DNA from: Caldilineae bacterium
Lineage (GTDB): Bacteria; Chloroflexota; Anaerolineae; JAAEKA01
Reading direction: 5' to 3'
DNA length: 64,000 nucleotides
NCBI GenBank assembly: GCA_020634555.1
Contig: JACKBK010000002.1
Location: 1-64,000 of the forward strand
Numbering within the stretch: position 1 is the stretch's first letter; the number at the start of each line of letters is the position of its first letter. Shown piece after piece: positions 42,762 to 51,772 of this stretch. The translations under genes and the position numbers were made by a program. The notes under the pieces are model-generated. The model saw only the letters and a list, made by a program, of their open reading frames with translations, did no database searches and was not told the DNA's origin.

Positions 42762-44459
42762 ATGACGGGACAAAAAAGCACCTACAGCGGGCTGAAACCG
42801 AACCCCCAGACACTGAGTCGAGACATTGTCGCCGGATTGGTTGCTGCCATCGCTGCCATTCCCGATGGCATGGCGTCGGCGGTGCTGGCAGGTGTCAATC
42901 CGGTTGCAGGGCTTTACAACCTGATGGTGGGAACACCAATCGCCTCACTGTTCACCAGCTCGGTGTACATGGCGGTGATCAACACCAGCGCGATGGCCTT
43001 GGTAGTCAGAACTGCGGTCGGTGACATCTCGGACCCGGACCAGCAGATCAGCGCGCTGGTGGTGTTGACCCTTCTTGTAGGTCTGTTTCAGCTTGCACTG
43101 GGACTGCTGAAGCTGGGCTTTTTGACCCGCTTCATCTCCAACGCCGTGATGACCGGCTTCCTGACCGGCATTGCCATCATCATCATTCTGGGCCAGCTTG
43201 GCGACTTCACTGGATACGCCACTGAAGGCGCCAACAAGGTCACACAGACCATCAACCTGGTTCTCCACCTCGATCAGGTCGATCCGAACACACTGATGAT
43301 CGGCCTGATCACGCTGGTGATCATCGTCGTCCTGGACCGCGGTCGTCTCAGCCCGGTGGCCATGCTGATCGGGCTGATCGTAGCGACAGTGTTGGTGCAG
43401 GCGCTAGGCTGGACGTCGGTGGTGTTGGTCGGAGACAACTACGACATCCCCAGCTCTCTGCCCACTCCGGCCATCCCTAACCCATCCTGGATACCGGATA
43501 TGATCATCCCGGCCTTTGCCATCGGCTTGATCGGCCTGATCCAGGGAGCCGGGGTCAGCCAGGGATATGCCAATCCGGACGGCAAGTCACCGGACGCGTC
43601 CGGCGATTTTCGCGGGCAGGGCATTGCCAACATCGTCGCCGGCTTATTTCGCGGCCTGCCTCTGGGTGGCTCCCTTTCCGGCACGGCGTTGGTGGTCAAC
43701 GCCGGCGCAAAGAGCCGTTGGGCCAATATCCTGACCGGTGTTTTTGTCGCGGGGGGTGTGTTGCTCTTTGCGGGCTTGATCGCTAGGCTGCCCATGACCT
43801 CGCTGGCAGCAATTCTGATCTACGCCGGCTACCAGACCATCAAGCCGAAGCGCATCCGAGCTGTCTGGCTGACCAACAACCTGTCGCGCACGGTGATGGT
43901 CATCACATTTGTCTTCACACTGTTCCTGCCCTTGCAAGAGGCGATTTTCCTGGGGGTCGCTTTGCAGATCATGGTGCTCGTCTTCCTGTCGGCTGAAAGC
44001 ATGACCATCAAAGAACTTGTTCGCCTGGAAGACGGCGACTACGAGGAAACGCCGGCGCCGGCGGTCTTGCCCAGCCACCGCGTGACCATGCTGGTGCCGC
44101 GCGGTAGTCTCTTCTTCGCCGGTGCGTCCGACTTCGAGGAGGAAGCGCCTGTCGCCGACAATACCCGGTGTGCGGTGGTTGTATTATCGCTGCGCGGCCA
44201 CACGGAGTTGGGCAGCACCGCTCTGAATGTGCTGCAAACATACGCTCGAACCTTGCAAGAAGGCAACGGTCGCCTTATCCTTGCCGACGTTCAGGATAAC
44301 GTGCGTAGGCAATTGGAACGCACCGACGCCATGGATACCTTCGGCGCCGAGAATGTCCTGCCGGCAGATTCGCGGATAATGGGCTCCATCGATTCTGCCC
44401 TGGCAGCCGGCCAGGCCGCATTGGCTGCGCTGGAGGAACAAGACAGCGGCGTGACCTAA
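42762..44459 (+). CDS. SulP family anion transporter
   Basis: The 565-aa protein has about 11-12 membrane segments in the first ~410 residues (SLC26/SulP fold). LSRDIVAGLVAAIAAIPDGMASAVLAGVNPVAGLY is the family N-terminal signature, and FRGLPLGGSLSGTALVVNAGAKSR is the conserved mid-protein block. The C-terminal ~120 residues form a STAS domain (VTMLVPRGSLFFAGASDFEE), a regulatory module resembling anti-sigma-factor antagonists. The substrate could be sulfate, bicarbonate or another anion. Its stop overlaps that of the converging glycosyltransferase gene by 4 bp. Confidence 0.9.
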   Translation: MTGQKSTYSGLKPNPQTLSRDIVAGLVAAIAAIPDGMASAVLAGVNPVAGLYNLMVGTPIASLFTSSVYMAVINTSAMALVVRTAVGDISDPDQQISALVVLTLLVGLFQLALGLLKLGFLTRFISNAVMTGFLTGIAIIIILGQLGDFTGYATEGANKVTQTINLVLHLDQVDPNTLMIGLITLVIIVVLDRGRLSPVAMLIGLIVATVLVQALGWTSVVLVGDNYDIPSSLPTPAIPNPSWIPDMIIPAFAIGLIGLIQGAGVSQGYANPDGKSPDASGDFRGQGIANIVAGLFRGLPLGGSLSGTALVVNAGAKSRWANILTGVFVAGGVLLFAGLIARLPMTSLAAILIYAGYQTIKPKRIRAVWLTNNLSRTVMVITFVFTLFLPLQEAIFLGVALQIMVLVFLSAESMTIKELVRLEDGDYEETPAPAVLPSHRVTMLVPRGSLFFAGASDFEEEAPVADNTRCAVVVLSLRGHTELGSTALNVLQTYARTLQEGNGRLILADVQDNVRRQLERTDAMDTFGAENVLPADSRIMGSIDSALAAGQAALAALEEQDSGVT

Positions 44460-45994
44460 ACCTCGTGATAACCGACCTTGGGTGGACGTGCGCCGGCGGA
44501 CTGGGTGCGGCGGCGCAAAGCGCGCGACCAACCGACCGCTCTTCCCTGAGCTACACCCACCACCACCATCATCCCAAAACCCAACACATAGAGCAACAGG
44601 AACGGGACTGCGTAGGTATGGCCGCGCAGCAAGGCCACTCCTACCGTCGCCAGTGCGTACAGCGTCAGCGCCAGCTCGCCTAGCACCATGCCAGTCAACG
44701 GCAGAGCGTAGGGCTTATCCCGCCACTGGCCGTTGCGCTGTTCCAACTGAAACTTGGGCGTACGCCGGAAATCGGCCGGCCGGCGCCGCAGACCGCGAAA
44801 CACTGCCACCGTGTTGTTCAGCGCCAGCCCCGTGCCCAGCAGCACCAACAGCGGCAACGCGGTCAATCGCCACAGCCATCCCTGGCGGCCTGCCTTGCCC
44901 CGATGCAACTCACGCTGCGAGACTGCGTACAGCAGCGGCGGGCCAATGCTGGCTATACTCAGATACGCCAGCAGCCAGCGGGTCGGACTGTCAGCAAAGC
45001 CATCGAACCAGAGCAACGGCAGGGTCAGCAGCAACAACAGCAGCATCAGCGGATGGCAGAAATACGCGCCCAGGTGGATCAAACCCTCAATGCGGTGGCT
45101 TAGCGGCCTCTTGCTGCCAGCCACCGATCCAGCCAGCTTGCGAAAGGTCTGGATCGATCCGGTAGCCCAGCGCGCCTGCTGGCGCTTTAAAGCCGCCAGT
45201 TGCGGCGGTATCTCTGCCGGCGCGGCCACGTCGCCCAGATAAAGCCCGTGCCAGCCGCGCAGCTGCGCCCGGTAGCTTAGGTCCAGATCCTCGCACAACG
45301 TGTCGGCTTGCCAGCCGCCGGCGTCGTCGATGCACTGGCGTCGCCACAACCCGGCCGTGCCGTTGAAGCCGAAGTACCAGCCGCGCGTTTGCCGTACTGT
45401 CTGCTCCACCACAAAATGGCCATCCAGCGCCAGCGCCTGGGCGCTCGTCAGTATCGAGTAGTCTTCGTTCAGGTGCGCCCAGCGGGTTTGCAGATAGCCG
45501 GCCGCGCTATTGGCTGCCAGCGCAGGAACAGTCCGCAGGAGAAAGTCGGGATGCGGCACGAAGTCTGCGTCGAAGATGGCGATGAACTCGCCGGTCGCCG
45601 CCGGCAGCGCCGCCGCCAATGCGCCGGCCTTGAAGCCAGGCCGCTCCGTGCGGTGGAGGTGCTGGATGTCCAGCCCTTGCTCCCGGTAGCGTTCGACGCA
45701 CGCGGCGGCAATGGCCGCAGTCTCGTCGGTGGAGTCATCCAACACCTGGATCTGCAATCGGTCGCGCGGGTACTCCAGGCGCGCCACCGCGGCCAGCAAC
45801 CGTTCGGTGACGTGCAGTTCGTTGAAGACAGGCAACTGCACAGTGACCGCCGGCCAATTGGCCGGCGGCGGTGGTTCAGCTTGGTTATCTCGGCCACGGC
45901 GTTGCAGATAGAGCACCGTCAGCAGCAGCGAGTTGGCGCCGTAGACAGCCAGCAAAATAGCCGCTGCGGCGTGTAACAGGGACAGAACGAGCAC
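44456..45994 (-). CDS. GT2 processive glycosyltransferase, CslA-like
   Basis: The product is 512 aa. I place the start at a GTG (45992-45994) preceded by AAGGAG; the frame continues upstream but only through non-coding and out-of-frame sequence. One N-terminal membrane helix is followed by the GT-A domain: LPVFNELHVTERLLAAV, LDDSTDETA, FDADF (DxD), LCEDLDLSYR (catalytic acid) and QQARWATGSIQT (QxxRW). Four or more C-terminal membrane helices follow. This arrangement fits beta-glycan synthases of the cellulose/glucomannan (CslA) type. The polymer is unknown. It is probably co-expressed with the GT4 gene upstream. Confidence 0.88.
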   Translation of the reverse strand: MLVLSLLHAAAAILLAVYGANSLLLTVLYLQRRGRDNQAEPPPPANWPAVTVQLPVFNELHVTERLLAAVARLEYPRDRLQIQVLDDSTDETAAIAAACVERYREQGLDIQHLHRTERPGFKAGALAAALPAATGEFIAIFDADFVPHPDFLLRTVPALAANSAAGYLQTRWAHLNEDYSILTSAQALALDGHFVVEQTVRQTRGWYFGFNGTAGLWRRQCIDDAGGWQADTLCEDLDLSYRAQLRGWHGLYLGDVAAPAEIPPQLAALKRQQARWATGSIQTFRKLAGSVAGSKRPLSHRIEGLIHLGAYFCHPLMLLLLLLTLPLLWFDGFADSPTRWLLAYLSIASIGPPLLYAVSQRELHRGKAGRQGWLWRLTALPLLVLLGTGLALNNTVAVFRGLRRRPADFRRTPKFQLEQRNGQWRDKPYALPLTGMVLGELALTLYALATVGVALLRGHTYAVPFLLLYVLGFGMMVVVGVAQGRAVGWSRALRRRTQSAGARPPKVGYHEV

Positions 45995-46081
45995 GCGTTC
46001 ACTCCTTGGTCGGCATTGTGTGTTGATGCACAGGTTGCGCAGTATAGCATCTGGCGCGCTTTCGGACAAACGCACCGGGCG

Positions 46082-46117
46082 AAGACGTTCGACTTTTTCG
46101 GCAAAGTCGAACGTCTT
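46082..46117. repeat. Hairpin with TTCGGC loop between glycosyltransferase genes
   Basis: Perfect 15-bp arms AAGACGTTCGACTTT and AAAGTCGAACGTCTT flank the same TTCGGC loop found at 37098-37103. It begins 8 bp beyond the GT4 stop codon and may serve as its terminator or as an mRNA processing site. Confidence 0.75.
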
Positions 46118-46124
46118 ATGATGG

Positions 46125-47273
46125 TCAGCCGGCCGCGGACCGGTATACCGCCAGCGTCTGTTCGGCGGCAGCTTGCCAGGTGAACCGGGCTGCGCGCGCC
46201 AGGCCGGCTGACCGCAGTTGGCTGTGCAGCGTTCGATCCGCCAGCACCTTGCCCATCGCGGCCGCGATGGCGTCGGTGTCGGTGGGATCAACCAGCAACG
46301 CCGCCGCGCCAGCCACCTCCGGCAACGAGCTGGCCTGGCTGGTAACAACAGGCGTGCCGCTGGCCATGGCTTCCAGCACCGGGAGACCAAATCCCTCTGA
46401 GAGCGACGGAAACAGGAACAGGTCGGCGGTGCGGTAGAGTTGCGCCAACTCGGTCTGCGACACACCTGCGAGACGGTGTACGCGGCGCATATCCAGCCCC
46501 GGATGCCGCGCCGCCAATGCCGCATCCGTCAGATCATCCTGACCCACCAGCAACAAGTGATGAGGCAGCGTAGTCGCGCTGGTTAATCGGGCATAGGCCG
46601 CCAACGCGCGTTGGCGATTCTTGTTGGCAAAACTGCCACCGACAAACAGGATTGTCGGCGGGCTGGCAGCGGCTTCAGCCGCGCCCGCGGGAAAGAACAC
46701 GTCCCGGTCAACACCTTCGTACACAACCTCACAGCGGTCAAGGGGCGCCCCCATCAGATCCAGCGCATCGGCGCGCGTCGCCCGGCTGACGCAGATCAGG
46801 CGGGTCGCCCGGCGCGCGGCGGCCATTTGTCGGGCGTACCAGAGGCGGTTGATGGCCTTGTCGTTGAAAAGCTCAGGCATCTGCAGCGGCAGGAAGTCGT
46901 GCAGCGTCACCACCAGCGGTTGCGGCACATGCCAGGGAATGCCCGGTACGCTGAAAGCAGCCACAAAACCGGGCGCATGGAACAGGTCGGCCTTCTGTCG
47001 CCGAAGCAGCAGTGGCAGTGCCATCTGATGGCTGGCAAAGCCGCTGAACCGCCCCAGCGGCCACCGCGGCAACGGCAATAACGTAACGCACGGCGGCAAG
47101 GTGTCAAGGTGAAGGTCGCGGCGTAGCTGCGCCTCTCCCCCGTGGAACACCAGCAGGTAGTCGTTCTCGCGGTCCAGTGCAAGCAACGCCCGCAACAGGT
47201 CGCGGGTATAGGTGCCGATGCCTCGGGTGCGATGGCCGGTCTGAAGCGGCGTGGCGTCGAACAGGATGCGCAT
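46125..47273 (-). CDS. GT4 family glycosyltransferase
   Basis: The 382-aa GT-B-fold protein has the N-terminal acceptor domain opening MRILFDATPLQTGHRTRGIG. The C-terminal nucleotide-sugar domain contains PTILFVGGSFANKNRQRALAA and LYRTADLFLFPSLSEGFGLPVLEAMASGTPVVTS, the latter being the E-x7-E motif of GT4 enzymes. The protein has no membrane segment. It lies between the CdaA-CdaR gene (31 bp upstream) and the GT2 gene, suggesting an envelope polysaccharide unit. Sugar and acceptor unknown. Confidence 0.9.
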   Translation of the reverse strand: MRILFDATPLQTGHRTRGIGTYTRDLLRALLALDRENDYLLVFHGGEAQLRRDLHLDTLPPCVTLLPLPRWPLGRFSGFASHQMALPLLLRRQKADLFHAPGFVAAFSVPGIPWHVPQPLVVTLHDFLPLQMPELFNDKAINRLWYARQMAAARRATRLICVSRATRADALDLMGAPLDRCEVVYEGVDRDVFFPAGAAEAAASPPTILFVGGSFANKNRQRALAAYARLTSATTLPHHLLLVGQDDLTDAALAARHPGLDMRRVHRLAGVSQTELAQLYRTADLFLFPSLSEGFGLPVLEAMASGTPVVTSQASSLPEVAGAAALLVDPTDTDAIAAAMGKVLADRTLHSQLRSAGLARAARFTWQAAAEQTLAVYRSAAG

Positions 47274-47304
47274 GGCGACTCAGTTGCGTCCACCGGGTCG
47301 CTGC

Positions 47305-49467
47305 TTAGCCGGCGTCCGGTGCGGTTGGCTCCGGCGTCGGGGTTGGACGCTCGATGCGAATCTGGACGGCGTTAGGCACAACGGTTGTACGCAACCCTTC
47401 GGGGAAGATCAGCGTTGGCGTCACCGTGTGGGTGCCGGGAACCAGGTCCGTGACGTCAACCACAACGCGCACCAGCTTGTTGTCGGCGTTGATCTGGTTG
47501 AGAATTGGCAACGGCCCGGCCAGCAACACATCAACAGAGGAGGGACTCCGGGCCACCGTATCCCCCTGGCGCAACCCCGTGGCCTCAACCGGCACGGTCA
47601 GCCGCAGATTGCCCTGCTGCGGAACAACAGAGACCGTCACCTCGACGCTGCCCTCGGTAACGCCGCTCTCGTTTAGCGCTGACACGTTGGCGGGAGGCGC
47701 CAGCGGCACGCGGCGCACGATCTCCCCCGCGACGCCGCTGACGTCCACGGGGATCGTATCGACGAAGCTGCCGATCTCCTCCAGAGTGGTCGGCGGCCCC
47801 AGGAGAGTGACCGTATTGGGATCAACGTTGATGTTGCTGATCCAGTAACCGGGCGCCACGGTACCGGTGATGACCACATGCACGGCAGTGTCGCGGGTGT
47901 TGAAGCGCTGGTTGATCGGTACCGTTACCTCCACCGTTTCGGGGTCGGTAGTAAGACCGGACAGCACGTTGCCGGCGGCGTCTTTGAGGATAACAGGCCG
48001 ATCCTCGCGCACGGTGTTGCGCGCGCCCTTCAACTGCACCGTAGCTTCGGCGCGGGCGACCTGATCGACGATCTCACTCGGCCCGGTTATGACAAGTTGA
48101 GTTGGGTTTGCCGTCACCTCGCCGGCGATGTCGTACGAGAACGGCAACGTCTCGCGGTCCAGAATCGAGACGGCCACCGTCAGGACCTGGCTGGCTTTGG
48201 GCTGTAGTTCCACATCCAGCGCCGTGGGGTCCACCGATATCACCCGCACGCGGTCACGCTGGTCGCTGGAGGTGACCGCTACCTCCACCCGATGGACATC
48301 AGCCCCGAGATCTGCCAGATCGGCCGTCGCGCGAAAGCTCTGCGGTGTGAGCGCCGAGAGAACGTCCTGCGGTGCCTGAATGACCGCTGCCACCGTTTGC
48401 GGCACATCGCTAACTACCAGAAGGTCTTTCGGCTGGTTTGTCAAGCGCAGCGCGATATCGCTGACCGTCTCGGTCTGCGGTGGATTGACCTGGTTGGCGA
48501 CAATCAGCCAGGTCGCCACAGCCAGCAGCATTGCCGTCAGAAAGGTGGCTATCAAGCCGAACGAATTGATCACCGCTGCGCGCGGCGAGCGCGGCGAGCG
48601 GATCCGCTGGTTGTTGCTTCGCTTGATCGCGATAAGGCCCTTGAGACCACTGGAGTTGGACTGCAACGGATCATAGAATCGATACAGATACTCGCGCAGC
48701 TCGGTGGAGTCCAGATCGCGGTGCAACAGTCCGTTCTCCGCCACCGAGATGGCGCCGGTTTCCTCGGAAACGACGACCGCCAGACAATTGGACTTCTCGC
48801 TGATTCCCAGGGCAGCCCGATGCCGCGTTCCCTGGTGCATCCCTTCAGGCAACGCCTGCTCACTCAGCGGCAACACGCAGGCCGCGGCCACAACACGATC
48901 CTCGCGCACCACAACTGCCCCGTCGTGCAAGGGTGTCTTGTCCTGGAAGATGGTCTCCAGCAGATCGGCGGACAAGTCGGCGTGCAGCCGCACTCCTGTG
49001 CCGATCACATCGTTGAGCTCAGTGGTCCCTTCCAGGACGATCAGCCCACCCACGCGCCGCTGCGCCAAATTGGTGGTGACCCGCAGCAGCACCGGCACAA
49101 CCCGATGCACCAACTCCGTAGGCCTGATCTGTAAAAAACCCAGCGTGCGGCCCAGACGCTCTAACCCGCGCCGGAGCTCCGGCTGGAAGATCAGCGGCGT
49201 AGCGATCAAGCCAAGAACAAGAGCTGCCCGTAGCACCCAGGTAAATGTAGGCAGTTGCAACAAGGCCGATACACCGACCGCAAACAGGGCAAGCACCAAG
49301 ATGCCGCGCAACAATACCGCCGCTTGCGAGCGACGTACAAGGATAAGAATCCCGAAGTAAGTTAATGAGACCAGCAACAGGTCGAAGACGGTTTCTATCT
49401 GGCGTATGCTGTAAATCAGATACGCCAGGTTTTCCGGCAATCGATCCAGCGGAAGAAAATCAAGCAT
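47305..49467 (-). CDS. Fused diadenylate cyclase (CdaA) and YbbR/CdaR protein
   Basis: The 720-aa protein joins two proteins that are normally separate. Three N-terminal membrane helices (residues ~28-93) and a DAC domain (~100-265) correspond to CdaA, with the catalytic motifs DGAVVV (from residue 182) and GTRHRAALG (213-221). These make c-di-AMP from two ATP. A second membrane helix (~303-325) is followed by about four YbbR repeats (~335-700), the extracellular part of the CdaA regulator CdaR. A Pro/Thr tail closes the protein. Regulator and enzyme would thus be fixed in one chain, with the DAC domain inside and the YbbR domains outside. c-di-AMP controls osmolyte and K+ transport and wall homeostasis. 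Confidence 0.88.
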   Translation of the reverse strand: MLDFLPLDRLPENLAYLIYSIRQIETVFDLLLVSLTYFGILILVRRSQAAVLLRGILVLALFAVGVSALLQLPTFTWVLRAALVLGLIATPLIFQPELRRGLERLGRTLGFLQIRPTELVHRVVPVLLRVTTNLAQRRVGGLIVLEGTTELNDVIGTGVRLHADLSADLLETIFQDKTPLHDGAVVVREDRVVAAACVLPLSEQALPEGMHQGTRHRAALGISEKSNCLAVVVSEETGAISVAENGLLHRDLDSTELREYLYRFYDPLQSNSSGLKGLIAIKRSNNQRIRSPRSPRAAVINSFGLIATFLTAMLLAVATWLIVANQVNPPQTETVSDIALRLTNQPKDLLVVSDVPQTVAAVIQAPQDVLSALTPQSFRATADLADLGADVHRVEVAVTSSDQRDRVRVISVDPTALDVELQPKASQVLTVAVSILDRETLPFSYDIAGEVTANPTQLVITGPSEIVDQVARAEATVQLKGARNTVREDRPVILKDAAGNVLSGLTTDPETVEVTVPINQRFNTRDTAVHVVITGTVAPGYWISNINVDPNTVTLLGPPTTLEEIGSFVDTIPVDVSGVAGEIVRRVPLAPPANVSALNESGVTEGSVEVTVSVVPQQGNLRLTVPVEATGLRQGDTVARSPSSVDVLLAGPLPILNQINADNKLVRVVVDVTDLVPGTHTVTPTLIFPEGLRTTVVPNAVQIRIERPTPTPEPTAPDAG

Positions 49468-49625
49468 CAGAACAGGTAATAAGTATCAAAATGGTCTAAA
49501 ATAGGTTGATGATACGGGTTCATCAACTATGACGCAAAAACAGGCAATTGGTTGCGTGCATATCCGGTTCCACGGGGTGGGCGCGGTGAATGTTCGCCAT
49601 GCCACAGATCGCGCCTACCCCGCGG

Positions 49626-51590
49626 CTATTGCTCGCGCAGTTCCATCTCCGCGTATCCCCACTCAGTCCAGCCGGCGTTGTGAACGATGACCCAGACTTC
49701 TGTGTCGAGTTCCCAGCGCGAGTCGGTTGGGAAGTTGAAATCTATCGTGAAACCGCTGGCAGCATTGACCGGTGTCGTTGTGGCCGTACCCGGCACTTCG
49801 TAGGCATCATCGAACGACTCTCCTGCCTCAACAATCGCCACTGTAACGCGGATGCCCGGCGTCCAGTTGCCGGTCGTCACCCGCACATGGTCGCCAGGAA
49901 GGCCGATAGTTGGGTTCACTTCAACGATTCGGATGGTAGGTTGAGGCGTACCGGTCACTATAGGCGTGACGCTGGGTGTCGTTGTGGCCGTGGTACTGCC
50001 GGTGGGCGTTGCTGTCGGCGTGGGGCCGGTAGGTGTTGGCGTGACGGTGGCATCCGGATCAAGTGTTGGCGTGGCGGTGGCATCCGGATCAAGTGTTGGC
50101 GTTGGCGTCGCGGTCATGTTGGGATCATCCGTCGGCGTTGGCGTTGGCGTGGAACCGGGCACAACAGTCGGGGTTTCAGTGGGTGTTGCAGTAGGCTGGC
50201 TGGTTGCCTCAGGCGTTGCCGTCGGTGGTTCAAGTGTCGCGATCGGCGCTTCGGTAGGCGGGCTGGATGTCGCGACAGCGATAGGCGTTGCTTCAGCAAC
50301 CACGTTCCAACTCAGGGCAATGCCGCCGGCTCCCTCGGCGTTGCGCAGTTCCACGACCAGCACGTGCTGTCCCGCATCGAGTGGTGTTTGTGCGGTGACC
50401 TCCTGACCAGACGAGCCCTGCCAGGCATCCAGAACCAAACTCCCATCGACCAGCAATCGCGCCCCGTCATCACCGGTCAGGGACCAGCGATAGGTGCCAT
50501 CCACAAATTCCAGCGAACGTGTCCAACGGGCAGCGAAACTGTCAGCCGCCAGCACGCCAGGCGCCGGCCCGGTGCGGCCCCAATTGAAGTTGACCGCCGG
50601 GTCGTTGCGCACCAACTCAGGCGCGCCCGTTAACTCGGTGCCGGAGAAGTACTCGCCGCGCCAGTCGGGAAAATCGTTGCTTTCCGACCAGCCCGCGCTG
50701 ATGAACGCCGGCCCACTGGCGTTGAAATACTCTACCACCACGTCATGGTCGCCAGGCAACAGGTCCACGCTGCCGCTGACCTGCCCAGGTTGCGGCGTCC
50801 AGCGATCGATGACGATCTGCCCATCGACATACAACCGCACGCCGCCGTCGGCTGAGATGTTGAAAGTATAACGCCGGCCCTGGAAGGGCGCGCTGGTTGT
50901 CCAGCGCGCCGAGAAGCCATCGACCGGCAGGCCCGGTCCTGGCGCATCGTTGCGCCAGTTCATGGAAAGGCTGCTGTCGACACGTTGCAACACCGGTTCG
51001 CCGACGAGATCAGGGTTCTCGAAGTAATCGCCTTGCCAGCCGCCGTCGCCTGAGACGATCAAGGGCATGTTGACCGTGCTGTCAGCGTCGTCAGGTGTCG
51101 CGTCCAGGGGCGGAGAACCGGTGAGCGAGTCCAGCGCGATCAGATCCTGCTCCGGCGCGATCAGGACGCGAAAGGTGCGCGCTGCCAGCCGCCCGGAGTC
51201 GAGGCCCTGCGCGATTACGATGGTGAATCCCTGTCGCAGCCATTGACCGGCGTCAATCATCGCCTGAAACGCGCCCTCTTCATCGGCATCTGCCACCAGC
51301 AGCGCGTTGTCTTCGCCACATGCCTGGCCAGAGTCGGCCACCAGACAGATAGCCACCTGTTCGCCAGCACGCCAGCCAATGCCGCTGACACTGATCCTGC
51401 TGTCGTCATCCACAGGCGCTGCGGCAGGCGAAAGGTAGACTGTCGCAGTTGCGTCGGACCGGTTGCTTCTGACAACCAACACGGCAACAATGGCGGCCAC
51501 AACCAGCAAGCCGGCTGCCGCGGCTGCCAAAACTGCCAATCGAGTTCGATTGGTGCGCGGTGGGGGTTGGGGGTCGGAAGAGGTTTTCAT
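49626..51590 (-). CDS. Membrane-anchored protein with two PA14 domains
   Basis: The 654-aa protein has a cytoplasmic basic start, a signal-anchor helix (residues ~18-40) and an extracytoplasmic Ig-like segment (~45-165). Two PA14 domains follow (~178-305 and ~308-425); YTFNISADGGVRLYVDGQ and YRWSLTGDDGARLLVDGS are the matching strands, and PA14 often binds sugars. A long Thr/Pro repeat stalk (~435-545) leads to a C-terminal beta domain (~548-650). Expected location is the cell surface. It is divergent from the response regulator gene. Confidence 0.82.
   Translation of the reverse strand: MKTSSDPQPPPRTNRTRLAVLAAAAAGLLVVAAIVAVLVVRSNRSDATATVYLSPAAAPVDDDSRISVSGIGWRAGEQVAICLVADSGQACGEDNALLVADADEEGAFQAMIDAGQWLRQGFTIVIAQGLDSGRLAARTFRVLIAPEQDLIALDSLTGSPPLDATPDDADSTVNMPLIVSGDGGWQGDYFENPDLVGEPVLQRVDSSLSMNWRNDAPGPGLPVDGFSARWTTSAPFQGRRYTFNISADGGVRLYVDGQIVIDRWTPQPGQVSGSVDLLPGDHDVVVEYFNASGPAFISAGWSESNDFPDWRGEYFSGTELTGAPELVRNDPAVNFNWGRTGPAPGVLAADSFAARWTRSLEFVDGTYRWSLTGDDGARLLVDGSLVLDAWQGSSGQEVTAQTPLDAGQHVLVVELRNAEGAGGIALSWNVVAEATPIAVATSSPPTEAPIATLEPPTATPEATSQPTATPTETPTVVPGSTPTPTPTDDPNMTATPTPTLDPDATATPTLDPDATVTPTPTGPTPTATPTGSTTATTTPSVTPIVTGTPQPTIRIVEVNPTIGLPGDHVRVTTGNWTPGIRVTVAIVEAGESFDDAYEVPGTATTTPVNAASGFTIDFNFPTDSRWELDTEVWVIVHNAGWTEWGYAEMELREQ
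50037..50102. repeat. 30-bp tandem repeat inside the PA14 gene
   Basis: Two near-identical 30-bp units containing GGTGGCATCCGGATCAAGTG encode TPTLDPDATA-type repeats in the stalk. Shorter GTTGGC and GTCGGCGTT units flank them. Such tracts often vary in copy number between strains. Confidence 0.7.
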
Positions 51591-51626
51591 ACGTTTGACA
51601 GTCGCGTACTTTACGGATAGCTAAGA

Positions 51627-51635
51627 ATTATAGCA
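51627..51635 (-). promoter_or_regulatory. Extended -10 promoter for the PA14 gene
   Basis: On the minus strand, TGC followed by a perfect TATAAT (51627-51632) forms an extended -10 element. The -35 region is weak (TGGCAT). The ATG of the PA14 gene is 37 bp downstream. Confidence 0.6.
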
Positions 51636-51660
51636 CAAGTGAGTAGGGTATGCCATGATT

Positions 51661-51689
51661 TTGACATTGTGATAGGCAGGACGTATATT
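51661..51689 (+). promoter_or_regulatory. Promoter 1 of the response regulator gene
   Basis: TTGACA (51661-51666), 17-bp spacer, TATATT (51684-51689). The -35 of a second promoter overlaps its -10. Confidence 0.75.
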
Positions 51690-51715
51690 GACAATGCATT
51701 CAAAAGGAATAAAAT
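51688..51715 (+). promoter_or_regulatory. Promoter 2 of the response regulator gene
   Basis: TTGACA (51688-51693), 16-bp spacer, TAAAAT (51710-51715). It shares bases with promoter 1, so the two could not be occupied at the same time. Confidence 0.65.
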
Positions 51716-51772
51716 GCTGGCGTGTCTGGACCTGCCAGATACAAAGCTCAGTGGTGGCTGATTGGGAATACC

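Noticed and set aside
45995..46525. Upstream extension of the GT2 glycosyltransferase frame
   Set aside because: It overlaps the end of the GT4 gene in another frame and the hairpin at 46082. A GTG with an AAGGAG site at 45994 is a better start.
48292..49134. 280-residue plus-strand frame opposite the DAC domain
   Set aside because: The opposite strand carries the intact DGA and RHR cyclase motifs; this frame is its shadow.
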